From Shewanella frigidimarina (GTDB lineage: Bacteria > Pseudomonadota > Gammaproteobacteria > Enterobacterales > Shewanellaceae): a DNA stretch of 64,000 nucleotides. The stretch lies in assembly GCF_003797125.1 (NCBI RefSeq), contig NZ_RKKE01000001.1, positions 186,001-250,000 of the forward strand, read 5' to 3'. How positions within the stretch are numbered: the stretch's first letter is position 1; each line of letters opens with the position of its first letter. Shown here in pieces: positions 1-9,070 of this stretch. Both the position numbers and the translations under genes were made by a program. The notes beneath the pieces were generated by a model, which saw only the letters and a list, made by a program, of their open reading frames with translations, had not been told where the DNA came from and searched no databases.

Positions 1-2547
1 CTTGATGACATAAACTCTACCTTCATCACCGCGCTCTCTAGGGCCACCAGACATGACTAAATAATCGTCTAAGGTTAAACCATCTTTAAATCTATGGGTC
101 GAAGGATGTTGAACCTCGCCCATAACTGCAACGGTTTGCTTAATAGTGGGTACGTACAGTATGTCGCTGTCTTCAAGTTGAACATCAGCCTCTTTGATAC
201 CCAATTTAAGCGCGTTTAAATCAATAACTAATCTGCCAACCGCTTTTATGTTTTCTAAATCGGTTAGCATTAATTGTGCATCAGAATAATTGACACTTAA
301 GCCATCTTTTGAAACTCCACGAGTGGCGATGTCTCGGCGAAGTTGGTCTGCTAACTTTTTAATTTCGATCTGCTCTTGCATTCGCACTGATTCACGTACA
401 AATACAGCCGCAGAGGGATAAGCATACTCAGTATATCCACCCGCTCTAGCGATAACATCTGATAACGTCTCACCACGTCTGATGTTATAAGTACCAGGGA
501 ATTTAACTTCACCTTTGACTTCGATAACTTTTCTTTCTTGCCACTCTGGAGTGGTAAGAATAGTGACCATATCGCGACCTTTTAGCTCAATATTGTCTTC
601 TTGATTACCGTTGATTGCCGCGTAAAGATTAATTTGTTTGTGGATAATATCCGATATTGTAGATGTTGTATGAGTACGAGTCAGTTCTGCACGTTCAACA
701 TAAGCACCTTCTAACAAGCCACCAGCAGCCTTAACTAAGTCGGTTACTTTGGCAGAGTTTGTTAACGGGTATACACCTGGATGACGAATTTTACCTGCAA
801 TAGCAACAATCATAATGCCATGCTGTGAATTACCTTGCTGAGTTAATTTAGTCACTATCGGGTAAAGTAGTTCTTTACGTGACATAACGTTACTCAGTTT
901 GATTAAGTCACGGTCTTCGAATAGATTCGATAGCATTTTAGCGACTTCACTGCTAACCAACGTTTGCTCTTCTGATGCTTGCTCATTTAATGCTACACCC
1001 GCTATCTCGTTGGTATATTTGCTAGCTACGGTATTGTCTAAGGTTTCAAACCCTGCTTTAAACAGATCGGCATCCAGCAGTGAGTCACCTTTTAATGATT
1101 CAACTTTACTGACACGCTTTTTAACTAATGAATTCAGTTCAAAACGATTTTGAGTATCGTCACTGAAGTTAAATATCATTATTTTATCACGAGGCTGCAA
1201 AGCAATATTTTGAATAGAATTAGGTGATGTAATCGCTTCACCAGGCGCAAACTGTAATGTTTCTATGTCGCCATGTTTGTTGATTTCACGAACAACTAAA
1301 CCATAGTCTAAGTCAGCAGATAATAATAAATCGCCCCAAATTGAAGGTAACACATCGCTAATGCGTTGTTGCTTCCACTGGTATTTACCTGGGCGAACTA
1401 CTGCACCAACGATAGTAATGGCATCTTCATATTGATTAGAAGCATTTTTAACACGGATATAATCTCCAGCTTTTGCTAAGGTGTTATTGCCATTTGCGGA
1501 GGTTAAATCAACATTGATAATGGTTTTTAAACCATTGGCATTATATCGTTCGATACTACTATTTCTAGGATAAGCACCTTGTTTGATACCAGCAGCCATA
1601 TTGATAACATCTGCAATGGTTTCATTCTTTTTCAGCTCGTAAATCGCGGGGCGTTGCACTTCACCAGCAACACTGACTAAACCACCGATTGATGGGATGA
1701 ATACTACATCGCCAGAACGAAGATTGATGTCTCCAGAAGCATCGCCTCGGAGCAGTAAATCGTATAAATCAAATGAGCCTATTAGTTTACCGCTTCGCTT
1801 AACTTGTACGTTGCGAAGACTACCTATTTCGTTTACACCACCAGCAACAAATAGCGCCTGAGTAATGGTTGATAAACTTGATACGGTATATGAGCCTGGT
1901 TTGTAGGCATCACCAGCGATAAAAATGCGAATAGAGCGTAATTCACCCATGGTGATATTTGATTCAATACCAATCATTTGCTGCTTAATGCGCTTAGACA
2001 ATTCTTGACGTAAATCTGAAAAGCTTAGACCAGCGACTGATACAGGGCCTAAATCGGGAATTTGCACTGTGCCATCACGATTAATAGTTAAACTGTATTC
2101 GTTACTCTCTTTTCCGTATAACTGAACTTTAATGACATCACCAGGACCGACCATATAATCACTTGGTACAGGAACATCCGTCACAGGTGCGAAGGTCGTT
2201 GGTTCGCCGGCAAACATTTCGTAACCGAAACGTTTTAATTCATTTTTATCACTGTCTTGTTTGAAGTCATACTCGTTCTTTTTTTCTGATTCTGGTTGTT
2301 GACTTGAATGATTTTGACGAGGTTCAACCACAGTAGGGTTTGTTACACTAACAGAGCTATTGGCACTGCCTGACAACATTGAAGGGTCTAAACCATACTG
2401 ACGCGCAACTCTTTCCTGTTCTGATTTAGGCAATTGTTTAAACTGCTCTATCATTTGCGGTGTTGGGGTAACGGCATGCGCTTGTGTGGTAAAAATAATA
2501 AAGGCCGATAAGCCAGCTAGTAACACGTTTTTGGTTTTATGTAGCAC
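1..2547 (-). CDS. SLBB-domain polysaccharide export protein (Wza-like), 3' end outside window
   Basis: Read leftward from a GTG at 2547, preceded by GGAG at good spacing; 849 codons are visible and the frame is still open at base 1. Residues 1-25 form a signal peptide ending AHA. A polysaccharide-export (Poly_export) segment follows around the motif GPGDVIKVQLYG. After it come at least six SLBB-type units of the pattern GxVxxPGxYxxxxxxTxxDxIxxAGG (for example VKGEVKFPGTYNIRRGET and VMGEVQHPSTHRFKDG). Such proteins form the periplasmic and outer-membrane part of capsule or exopolysaccharide exporters. It is longer than E. coli Wza because it carries extra SLBB units. It is presumably the first gene of a surface polysaccharide locus continuing to the left: an ops element lies 124 bases upstream and rfaH beyond it. 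The family is clear; the exported polymer is unknown. Confidence 0.88.
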   Translation of the reverse strand, partial: MLHKTKNVLLAGLSAFIIFTTQAHAVTPTPQMIEQFKQLPKSEQERVARQYGLDPSMLSGSANSSVSVTNPTVVEPRQNHSSQQPESEKKNEYDFKQDSDKNELKRFGYEMFAGEPTTFAPVTDVPVPSDYMVGPGDVIKVQLYGKESNEYSLTINRDGTVQIPDLGPVSVAGLSFSDLRQELSKRIKQQMIGIESNITMGELRSIRIFIAGDAYKPGSYTVSSLSTITQALFVAGGVNEIGSLRNVQVKRSGKLIGSFDLYDLLLRGDASGDINLRSGDVVFIPSIGGLVSVAGEVQRPAIYELKKNETIADVINMAAGIKQGAYPRNSSIERYNANGLKTIINVDLTSANGNNTLAKAGDYIRVKNASNQYEDAITIVGAVVRPGKYQWKQQRISDVLPSIWGDLLLSADLDYGLVVREINKHGDIETLQFAPGEAITSPNSIQNIALQPRDKIMIFNFSDDTQNRFELNSLVKKRVSKVESLKGDSLLDADLFKAGFETLDNTVASKYTNEIAGVALNEQASEEQTLVSSEVAKMLSNLFEDRDLIKLSNVMSRKELLYPIVTKLTQQGNSQHGIMIVAIAGKIRHPGVYPLTNSAKVTDLVKAAGGLLEGAYVERAELTRTHTTSTISDIIHKQINLYAAINGNQEDNIELKGRDMVTILTTPEWQERKVIEVKGEVKFPGTYNIRRGETLSDVIARAGGYTEYAYPSAAVFVRESVRMQEQIEIKKLADQLRRDIATRGVSKDGLSVNYSDAQLMLTDLENIKAVGRLVIDLNALKLGIKEADVQLEDSDILYVPTIKQTVAVMGEVQHPSTHRFKDGLTLDDYLVMSGGPRERGDEGRVYVIK

Positions 2548-2580
2548 CAGATATCTCCAATATTATTTTTTATAAGAAGG

Positions 2581-2721
2581 TTATAGATTCTAGGAACTCG
2601 CAGGCTCGCCAGAGGGCGGACTACGTCCTTCTAGGTTTTAGGTTCTAGAAGCGAAGCGCCCTATTTCAGACACGCTACCGCCCATGGATTACGGCTTCCA
2701 ATATGCCCTTCGCTACGCGAA
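2581..2721. repeat. CTAG-bounded hairpin-module repeat cluster A (inverted orientation)
   Basis: The sequence 2581-2665 contains the same words as the other clusters but reversed: on the minus strand AGGACGTAGTCC, then a CTCTGGCGAGCCTGCGAG word, then CCTAGAATCTATAA, plus a GCGCTTCGC module. A further five-base-stem triloop palindrome, TTCGCTACGCGAA, is at 2709-2721. The cluster surrounds the ops element and fills much of the leader of the polysaccharide gene. Confidence 0.75.
2671..2682 (-). promoter_or_regulatory. ops (operon polarity suppressor) element for RfaH
   Basis: The minus strand reads GGCGGTAGCGTG, the classical ops core of JUMPstart sequences. It lies 124 bases upstream of the GTG start of the SLBB export gene and in its orientation, so it would be in the transcribed leader. 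RfaH is recruited when RNA polymerase pauses at ops and then suppresses termination through long operons. The rfaH gene is the next gene upstream. Confidence 0.85.
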
Positions 2722-2990
2722 TCTTTAATTTTTTATTGGCTGTGAGCCATAACAACCGCTAATCAAGCGCGGAATTATACTCAAAAATCAGCTTAGATGC
2801 TTGAGTAAAACCCTCAGAACGTTTCAAAATTGTTGCAAAATAGCAAAAAATCCATTTAAACGTTCAATATTCAACCTTTACAGTCAGAAATAGCCTTTTA
2901 AGTCAGCTTCATTCATTTTATAAATGGACAATATCCTACAAAGACTATCGCTATTATCTGACAGCTTAGTTATTTAGTCATATTAGCTAT

Positions 2991-3503
2991 TTATGTTGTT
3001 TGGTCATTATTTGGTACAGCTTGTAAATTCGTCAACTCGACTAAAATCCGTTTTTGTTGTCCCATGATGTTAAATAACACATGGCAACGCTTATCAGGAT
3101 TATTCTCGTCGAATATTGCTTCAAGGTCTTTAAACGGTCCGTCGACAAATTTGACTTTATCGCCTTTGCCCAACGGTTTTACCTCTTCTGGGACATAACC
3201 TTGAACACGTCTTTTTAGCGCTGAAATAATTCTGTCGTCAATGGGAGTCATATCTTCTCGGCAGCCAACAATACGATTCGCACCACGTGTATTGTGGATT
3301 TTGCTGACGCTGGTGATGAGAGGATCAAAATAGATAAACAGGTAGCTAGGGAAAAGTGGTGCCGTAACCATTTGTGGTTTATTGCGGACCATTTTTTGTT
3401 GGGTGATCATAGGTAAATAACTCTCGACTTCTTGTAAAGCCAAATTTTGCTGTGCACGTACTTCATGACGTGGTTTGCAATACAGTAAATACCAAGATTT
3501 CAT
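2991..3503 (-). CDS. rfaH: transcription antiterminator RfaH
   Basis: A 170-residue NusG-paralogue. It has the N-terminal NGN domain typical of RfaH (starts MKSWYLLYCKPRHEVRAQ, with LFPSYLFIYFDP near residues 50-60) and a C-terminal KOW-type region (KGDKVKFVDGPFKDLEAIF). RfaH binds RNA polymerase at ops sites, prevents pausing and Rho termination and couples translation in operons for LPS, capsule or other surface polymers. Here an ops element and an export gene lie directly downstream in the same direction, so the regulator sits beside a likely target. The gap to the export gene is about 440 bases, so separate transcription is probable. Length and motifs match the family well. Confidence 0.93.
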   Translation of the reverse strand: MKSWYLLYCKPRHEVRAQQNLALQEVESYLPMITQQKMVRNKPQMVTAPLFPSYLFIYFDPLITSVSKIHNTRGANRIVGCREDMTPIDDRIISALKRRVQGYVPEEVKPLGKGDKVKFVDGPFKDLEAIFDENNPDKRCHVLFNIMGQQKRILVELTNLQAVPNNDQTT

Positions 3504-3818
3504 TATTACTCGCTTGTTTAAATTTGCTCATCAGCTTGAGCAAGTGACATCCGATTCACGGCTTGGGATATTAACAAAATTACTTAGCTTTTTGAATGAG
3601 TTTTTAGGCCTTAGTGCCTATAAATACAGCGTTTAAGTCATCATCTGGTTTTATATTAAGCAATCACACCATCATTTATTATCTACATTCAGAAGTAACT
3701 AATTGATTTATCGTTCGACATTTACTTAACACCTTTATCGCACGGAACTCCGTTAATCTTACTTTATGTATAATAAAAAGTTCTTAGTAATGCCAATCTG
3801 CTACGTTAGCTGTTAAAG
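3504..3818. other. non-coding stretch upstream of rfaH
   Basis: No gene is visible. It should contain the rfaH promoter on the minus strand, but I could not pick convincing -35 and -10 boxes. Confidence 0.4.
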
Positions 3819-4019
3819 ATGGTAAAAGTACTGTCTCAACATGCGTCAATATCCTGAAAATCTCAACAGATTAAACAACATATTGACGATCTTTTATATC
3901 AGTTATTTCACTTCCATTTACGACAATCACAATCTGACTTTATCGATATTTCAATTAATGACTCCATCGATAAATTATTGATAAATGTTAGTCATAAAGG
4001 TCAATTTGAGGCGATATAG
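3819..4019 (+). pseudogene. stop-interrupted reading frame, possible gene remnant
   Basis: An ATG at 3819 opens a frame that meets TGA at 3855 and then continues open for 53 codons to TAG at 4017. The second part reads like a real protein (QHIDDLLYQLFHFHLRQS, DFIDISINDSIDKLLINV) and is followed within 25 bases by a terminator hairpin. No ribosome binding site or usual start codon follows the TGA. It may be a decayed small gene or a chance frame; I do not recognise the family. Confidence 0.25.
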
Positions 4020-4041
4020 GTATTTCTAGCCTACATAAAAC

Positions 4042-4064
4042 AAAGCCTCGATAAACGAGGCTTT
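4042..4064. terminator. bidirectional Rho-independent terminator
   Basis: AAAGCCTCG / CGAGGCTTT stem with a five-base ATAAA loop. A U-rich tail is present on the plus side (TTTATT) and a weaker one on the minus side. It lies downstream of the DUF4136 lipoprotein gene. Confidence 0.75.
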
Positions 4065-4092
4065 TATTAGACACTTTATGTTGCCTTAAAGT

Positions 4093-4650
4093 TTACTTAT
4101 ATGGTTTGGGCGGATAATTCATCATTACTGTGCCAATTGCTTGATTAATAATGCTAATTCGCTCTTCTGGGGTACTTTGTTCACGTACGGTATCAGCAAC
4201 AGTACCACGCCAAATTAACTTACCCGTTTTGTTATCAACTAAGTCGACCATTAATGTACCAACATCGTATTCACGCACGGTGGTTTCACTATGAAGACTG
4301 CCGCCTAATCCCCAACGAGGGCCGTAATATGGGTTATAACCGTAGTGACTGTTAAAGGTATCGATATTGATTTTTTTATCGACTTTAGTGATGTAGTTAA
4401 CTAATAAATCTGCATTTTGTTTGTCGGCTTTGCTGATACCTTTTTGACTTAATTGAGTTTCGATAGCAGCACGGACGCGTTGATCCATCAGTCCGTCTAA
4501 ATGATAGCCCGCATCGTCATTTTTTTTCTCTATCCATGAATAGGTTTTATATTGATCAAATGATACCGATGGGTCGAAGTCTGAAGTAGATTTCAAGGTA
4601 CTACATGCGCTCAATGCTAACACTGCCGCAGCGATAATTAGGGTTTTCAT
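4093..4650 (-). CDS. DUF4136 domain-containing lipoprotein
   Basis: A 185-residue protein with a lipoprotein signal: hydrophobic residues 4-13 and lipobox LSAC with the lipidated Cys at position 16. The mature part matches the DUF4136 pattern: FDPSVSFDQYKTYSW near the start, then a long amphipathic stretch, GTLMVDLVDNKTGKLIWRGT near residue 130 and a C-terminal MMNYPPKP. Proteins of this family are outer-membrane or periplasmic lipoproteins of unknown function, common in Shewanella and Vibrio. The gene stands alone, with a terminator after it and a repeat cluster upstream. Confidence 0.85.
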   Translation of the reverse strand: MKTLIIAAAVLALSACSTLKSTSDFDPSVSFDQYKTYSWIEKKNDDAGYHLDGLMDQRVRAAIETQLSQKGISKADKQNADLLVNYITKVDKKINIDTFNSHYGYNPYYGPRWGLGGSLHSETTVREYDVGTLMVDLVDNKTGKLIWRGTVADTVREQSTPEERISIINQAIGTVMMNYPPKPYK

Positions 4651-4740
4651 ACAGGCTCCAAAAACAAGACGTTAATGTTTATTAGCTTATAGAGAGCAAA
4701 GGCGTTGTCAAGTTAACAAGGTTTTATAAAATAAAGAACG

Positions 4741-4971
4741 CTAGACTCTAGGACGCTTCGCGGCTAGATGCTATAAAATCAACAGCCTAGTCGCGCAGCG
4801 AGTCAATCTTAGCTGCGAAGCTGTTCTAGCAGGACGTAGTCCGTCCTCTGGCGAACCTGCGAGCTGCTAGGACGTTGCCGGCTAGATGCTATAACATCTT
4901 AGCCGCAAAGCGGTCCCTAGAAGCGAAGCGCACTATCCGCGTAGCGGCCTAGCGGACATAGTCCGCCCTAG
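4741..4971. repeat. CTAG-bounded hairpin-module repeat cluster B
   Basis: It fills most of the gap between the DUF4136 gene and the GH13 gene. In order on the plus strand: a GACGCTTCGCGGCTAG module, linker ATGCTATAAAATC, AACAGCCTAG, an AGCTGCGAAGCTG module, AGGACGTAGTCC, a CTCTGGCGAACCTGCGAG word, a second linker (ATGCTATAACATC), an AGCCGCAAAGCGG module, AAGCGAAGCGC, CCGCGTAGCGG and GGACATAGTCC. The terminal CTAG at 4968-4971 overlaps the stop codon of the GH13 gene. Confidence 0.85.
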
Positions 4972-6713
4972 ATACGTACATTACTAATCCACACGGTTTG
5001 GTAGGGTTGCAGTTGCATGGTTTGGGTGATGTCTTCTATTGGTTGTCCACTCAATAGGTCTACCCAGTGTTCTGCAATAATAAGATTAAGTTCATTAATG
5101 CGAAGATCGGTGATTTGGTCTGATACGTTGCTGATACAAAATATACTTTGTTTACGATTACGACTTTGACGCCAAAAACCAAATAACTGTAACCCTAGAT
5201 GTAAGGTGAATTGTGTAGCATTGGGATGAAATGCAATTTGCTGCGTTCGGATATTGATTAAATTGGTCAGCTCGGTTAGCACTTGGCTATGATCGCTGTT
5301 GGCATCATTTAGTTGTTCCGTTAATTGATTGAGATCCCAACGATGGCGGTTAATGGCGCGATTATGTGAAGTATTGGCCAGCTTTTGATAGTCGTTGCGG
5401 GTTCCCAATAAACTATGGATATAAATTCCAGGAATACCTTCGAGCGCAAACATAATGGTATGAGCGCACACAAAACGTTGCATCCCCCACTGGTCTTTAC
5501 CTTTAGTGGTGCCTTGTAAGGCATCAAACAGGGCAATGTTCATTTCATAAGGTTTTTGCAGGCCATCTTCTGTGGTTCTGGATGATATTTGGCCACCGAA
5601 CTGCTTCATTGTGTCGACCAGAGTATCAATCTCATCTTCTTCAAGTAAGCCTTCTGCCGGGCGTAAACCAATACCATCGTGAGAAGCTATAAAATTAAAG
5701 TAGGTGGTGCCGTCTTGTGCGGGCGGCATACTCATAAGCCAACGCTTTAAGTATAAGCAACTGCCGGTAATAAGACTGTTGATCAGTAAAGGCGGCAATG
5801 AGAAGTTATAAATACAATGTGCTTCGTTAGCATTACCAAAATAAGTTAAGTTTTGGGTGTTAGGAATGTTGGTTTCGGTAATGATGATGACGTCTTGCTG
5901 AGCGTGTTCAATTAATGTCCGTAATAGACGGATAACTTCATGGGTTTGCGGTAAGTTAATTGATTTATTACCGACTATTTTCCATAAAAAGGCTACTGCA
6001 TCGAGGCGAAAAATACTCACACCCGCATCTAAATACTGACGAATGATACGTACAAACTCGATTAATACTTGTGGATTACGAAAATCAAAATCAACTTGAT
6101 CATGACTAAAGGTACACCACACATGTTGAGTGCCGCTCGGTGTCTCTGTTGGTCTTAATAATGTTGACGTTCTTGGCCGAACCACCGCACTTAAGTCATC
6201 ATCTGGCTCGGCAGTAAAAAAGTAGTCATGGCCCACGCCCTCACCTTTGCAAAAGTTCTCAAACCATAAGCTCCGACTAGAGCAATGATTGATCACTAAA
6301 TCTGACATCAATCGCCGCTTACTGGCAATAGCACTGATATCTGCCCACGACCCAAGGCCTTCGTTAACACTTGAATAGTCGATAACCGAGAAACCATCGT
6401 CAGAACTGTAAGGGAAAAACGGTAAAATATGCACAGCATTGATGCAACTTAAATAGCTGTCGATAAATTGAGCCAGCGTGGTGAGTGGCCGCTCACCTTG
6501 TTGGATCACACTGTCGCCATAAGTGATCATAATGATGTCTTTTTCAGACCAATGATTTACAAAGGGTTCGGGCACTTGGCAATACTCGGTGATACGCATT
6601 ATATCGATGAGCTGTGCAGCCAATGCTGGCACACTTATGTCAATGTCGACATCGTTGTAAATACAACTAAGTTGTTGCTGCAGCTTTTGCTGTAATCCAT
6701 CCATTACTGACAT
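4968..6713 (-). CDS. GH13_18 glycoside phosphorylase, probably glucosylglycerate phosphorylase
   Basis: A 581-residue GH13 enzyme of the sucrose-phosphorylase subfamily (GH13_18). Visible motifs: [19 protein letters not shown] near residue 97; the nucleophile motif FRLDAVA with Asp238; the acid/base motif TETN with Glu280; and ASHDGIG for the third catalytic Asp. Members cleave an alpha-glucoside with phosphate to give glucose 1-phosphate. Sequence alone does not separate sucrose, glucosylglycerol and glucosylglycerate phosphorylases. The neighbours decide: gpgP and gpgS, the two-step glucosylglycerate pathway, lie directly upstream with a 26-base gap, so glucosylglycerate is the likely substrate (inference). 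AGAGGA precedes the ATG. The stop codon TAG is part of a CTAG repeat boundary. Confidence 0.82.
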   Translation of the reverse strand: MSVMDGLQQKLQQQLSCIYNDVDIDISVPALAAQLIDIMRITEYCQVPEPFVNHWSEKDIIMITYGDSVIQQGERPLTTLAQFIDSYLSCINAVHILPFFPYSSDDGFSVIDYSSVNEGLGSWADISAIASKRRLMSDLVINHCSSRSLWFENFCKGEGVGHDYFFTAEPDDDLSAVVRPRTSTLLRPTETPSGTQHVWCTFSHDQVDFDFRNPQVLIEFVRIIRQYLDAGVSIFRLDAVAFLWKIVGNKSINLPQTHEVIRLLRTLIEHAQQDVIIITETNIPNTQNLTYFGNANEAHCIYNFSLPPLLINSLITGSCLYLKRWLMSMPPAQDGTTYFNFIASHDGIGLRPAEGLLEEDEIDTLVDTMKQFGGQISSRTTEDGLQKPYEMNIALFDALQGTTKGKDQWGMQRFVCAHTIMFALEGIPGIYIHSLLGTRNDYQKLANTSHNRAINRHRWDLNQLTEQLNDANSDHSQVLTELTNLINIRTQQIAFHPNATQFTLHLGLQLFGFWRQSRNRKQSIFCISNVSDQITDLRINELNLIIAEHWVDLLSGQPIEDITQTMQLQPYQTVWISNVRI

Positions 6714-6739
6714 AGGGTGTCCTCTGGTCGATTTTGATG

Positions 6740-7960
6740 TTAGCTAAACTCAGCATTATCGGCTTCAACAGCAGCTTTAAGCTGCTCGAGCACGTCTGGC
6801 ATGGCACTCACGACTCGGCTCCATGTTGGCATAAACGGGGTTTCCATTGGATTATCTAAAAAGCGTTGCCCTGCTGTGACAATATTTTGGGCAAACATTT
6901 CAACCGCTTTTTCTTCTAAATGTATGTCGGTGGTTAAGCCATTCATTAATGCATCATTATGGTATGTTTCGACATAATCGAGGGCGACACGGTAATACGT
7001 TGCCTTAAGGGTTCGGAACGATTCAGTGCTAAAAGTATGTCCTTGAGTGGCTAACTTTCGGAAAAAGGCTTTAGTGATATCAATCGACATTTTAGACAAA
7101 CCCGCGTCTTCATTATCCAATGATAAATCTTGATGTTTATGATCGTAATTATCGGCGATATCAACCTGACAAATACGATTATGGGCATAGTTACGCTGCA
7201 TTTCTGACAGCACACCAATTTCTAAGCCCCAGTCACTTGGAATACGTAGGTCGTTGAGCACGTCTCGTCTAAATGAAAACTCACCCGCTAATGGATAACG
7301 AAAACTGTCCATATATTCTAAATATTCGTTGTAACCGACCACTTTTTTAAGTGCTTTAATCAACGGTGTGACTAATAGACGTGACACTCGACCATTAATT
7401 TGTCCATTAGAAATACGTGCATAATAACCTTTACTGAATTCATAGTTAAACTGCGGGTTAGCGACCGGATAAAGCAGTCTAGCGAGTAATGATTTTTCAT
7501 AGGTCACGATGTCACAATCATGCAGTGCAACCGATTCTGTTTTACCCGAAGCCAAAACATAACCCATGCAATACCAGACATTTCGCCCTTTTCCCAGCTC
7601 TTTGGGCGCTAAGCCTAACGCTTGCAGTTTTGCATCCAGCGCTTGTAAGCGTGGCCCGTCATTCCATAATATTCGATGATGCTGCGGTAACTCACCAAAA
7701 AAGCTTAGCGCGTGTTTGTACTGTTGCAGATCGGCTCTATCTAATCCAATCACAATTTCTGATAAATACGGCACCTGTTTTAATTTACTCACAATATCTT
7801 TAAGTGCGGTGCCTTCTAGCTCTGAATACAGAGATGGCAAAATTAATCCTAACGGGCGCGTTTTTGAAAACTTAATTAAATCTTGCTCAAGCTCTTCATG
7901 GCTACGTCGGGTTAGATTATGCATTGTGGTGACAATGCCATTTTGATAAAAGTCGGCCAT
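6740..7960 (-). CDS. gpgS: glucosyl-3-phosphoglycerate synthase (GT81)
   Basis: A 406-residue GT-A fold glycosyltransferase. It would transfer glucose from a nucleotide sugar to 3-phosphoglycerate, giving glucosyl-3-phosphoglycerate. The nucleotide/metal motif HDCD is at residues 147-150, followed by [20 protein letters not shown] and, later, [14 protein letters not shown] and [10 protein letters not shown], all typical of GpgS/MpgS-like enzymes. The start chosen is the ATG at 7960, with GGAGGGG upstream; a TTG 15 bases earlier lies inside that ribosome site. It begins one base after the gpgP stop codon, so the genes are probably translationally coupled. The glucosyl (rather than mannosyl) assignment rests on resemblance to GpgS and on the downstream phosphorylase. 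Confidence 0.87.
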   Translation of the reverse strand: MADFYQNGIVTTMHNLTRRSHEELEQDLIKFSKTRPLGLILPSLYSELEGTALKDIVSKLKQVPYLSEIVIGLDRADLQQYKHALSFFGELPQHHRILWNDGPRLQALDAKLQALGLAPKELGKGRNVWYCMGYVLASGKTESVALHDCDIVTYEKSLLARLLYPVANPQFNYEFSKGYYARISNGQINGRVSRLLVTPLIKALKKVVGYNEYLEYMDSFRYPLAGEFSFRRDVLNDLRIPSDWGLEIGVLSEMQRNYAHNRICQVDIADNYDHKHQDLSLDNEDAGLSKMSIDITKAFFRKLATQGHTFSTESFRTLKATYYRVALDYVETYHNDALMNGLTTDIHLEEKAVEMFAQNIVTAGQRFLDNPMETPFMPTWSRVVSAMPDVLEQLKAAVEADNAEFS

Positions 7961-7961
7961 G

Positions 7962-8822
7962 TTACGCCCCTCCAAATGGTAGTTGGTTTAGCTGCGATTC
8001 AGCCGATGAAGACAATAGAGTTTTCTTAATGCATTCAGCCCAACCTTTAGGGCCGCATTCATTGCTTTTAATGCTTTGTTTTTGTGGTGTTAATATGGGA
8101 AATGGGTGAACAGGTGACTTAATTTGTATTGCAAGGTCTGCTGCTTCGAGCATGGCATTGTCATTACCACTGTCACCGAGTGCAATAGTGGTCACTGGAG
8201 CGATATATTGCTTGGAATAGACATCGGCTAACCAATTCATTGCCTTGCCTTTATCACTATCTCCACCAACATGTAGAAAACGTCCACCCTGCAGGGTATT
8301 TGCACCAACGCGTGTCATCAACTCAATAAAGGCTTGTTTATTGGCTTCATTGCCTTGCCAAAGTACTGGCTCTGCATAATGCCTAATCAAAGCTAGCTTG
8401 GCATTATCTGGCGACAAATCGGTGAGCTCACATAACGCTTCAACCGATAAAGATGAAAAACCAATAAAGTCATCGTTAAATGCTTGTGCATGTTGGTTTA
8501 ATAATTCAAGCCAGTATTGCCGCGGCTGACAAAACTCTTTTACCCAATAATATCCTTCGGTAAACGTCCCCTCTGGCTGTTGGTCAAAGTAGCCAATTGG
8601 GATATAAACAACTGCGCCATTTTCAGATATAAATGGTGAGTTAAAACCGATAGTTTGTTGTAGCTTCTCCATTTCAGCAAAGGTTTTACTGGTATTAGCG
8701 ATAATAGGAATATGGCGTTCATTCAATGCTTCAATCACTTCGATTGCATCACTAAAGCTATAGTCAAAATGGTCAAGCAAAGTGCCATCGATGTCGGTAA
8801 AGATAAGTGGTCGTGTTGTCAT
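7962..8822 (-). CDS. gpgP: glucosyl-3-phosphoglycerate phosphatase (HAD, MPGP family)
   Basis: A 286-residue HAD phosphatase of the mannosyl/glucosyl-3-phosphoglycerate phosphatase family. HAD motif I is FTDIDGTLLD (nucleophile Asp10, Asp12), a Thr-containing motif II is IIANTSKT, and motif IV is ALGDSGNDNAML. It would dephosphorylate the GpgS product to free glucosylglycerate. The start is the ATG at 8822, preceded by AAAGGGA at good spacing. An upstream GTG at 8879 would add 19 residues that lie partly in a 10-bp tandem repeat, so I reject it. First gene of the gpgP-gpgS-phosphorylase operon; its promoter must lie in or beyond the repeat region upstream. Confidence 0.87.
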   Translation of the reverse strand: MTTRPLIFTDIDGTLLDHFDYSFSDAIEVIEALNERHIPIIANTSKTFAEMEKLQQTIGFNSPFISENGAVVYIPIGYFDQQPEGTFTEGYYWVKEFCQPRQYWLELLNQHAQAFNDDFIGFSSLSVEALCELTDLSPDNAKLALIRHYAEPVLWQGNEANKQAFIELMTRVGANTLQGGRFLHVGGDSDKGKAMNWLADVYSKQYIAPVTTIALGDSGNDNAMLEAADLAIQIKSPVHPFPILTPQKQSIKSNECGPKGWAECIKKTLLSSSAESQLNQLPFGGA

Positions 8823-8860
8823 ATCGTATCCCTTTTCAATCATTGAATGCTGACTATCAA

Positions 8861-8970
8861 GAACAGTATCAAGCGACACAAAGCGATAGCTAGCGGTAAC
8901 TAGCGGTAACTAGCGGTGACGAACGATAACAAGCGGTGCCAAGCTATAAAGAACGGTGACAAGCGTAAAG
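8861..8970 (+). repeat. 10-bp tandem array, forward orientation
   Basis: Eleven consecutive 10-base units in strict register, consensus near AAGCGGTAAC (for example AAGCGATAGC, TAGCGGTAAC twice, TAGCGGTGAC, GAACGATAAC, AAGCGGTGCC). The first two units lie just upstream of gpgP. The array runs directly into GCCTAG, the usual start of the CTAG modules. Confidence 0.85.
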
Positions 8971-9020
8971 CCTAGAAGCTAATTCGCTGCGCGGCTAGAT
9001 TTTATAAAAGCTGAAAGCCA
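8971..9020. repeat. short CTAG module after the 10-bp array
   Basis: CCTAGAAGCTAATTCGCTGCG followed by CGGCTAG and a linker variant ATTTTATAAAAGC. It links the forward array to the reversed array further right. Confidence 0.7.
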
Positions 9021-9070
9021 ACGTTCAGCAGTTTCCACACCATCCGTTTGTTATCGATTATTTATTGCCC

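Noticed and set aside
899..1153. 84-codon open frame on the plus strand at the left end
   Set aside because: Antisense to the continuous SLBB export frame with repeated domain motifs.
3819..4019. TGA in the small frame as selenocysteine
   Set aside because: No SECIS-like hairpin directly after the TGA, and the region before it is only 12 codons with no ribosome site.
4968..6713. GH13 gene as a sucrose phosphorylase of a sucrose operon
   Set aside because: No sucrose transporter, fructokinase or sucrose regulator nearby; gpgS and gpgP are immediate neighbours.
8822..8879. Upstream GTG start for gpgP at 8879
   Set aside because: No ribosome site, and the added residues are encoded partly by the 10-bp repeat; the ATG at 8822 has a good site.
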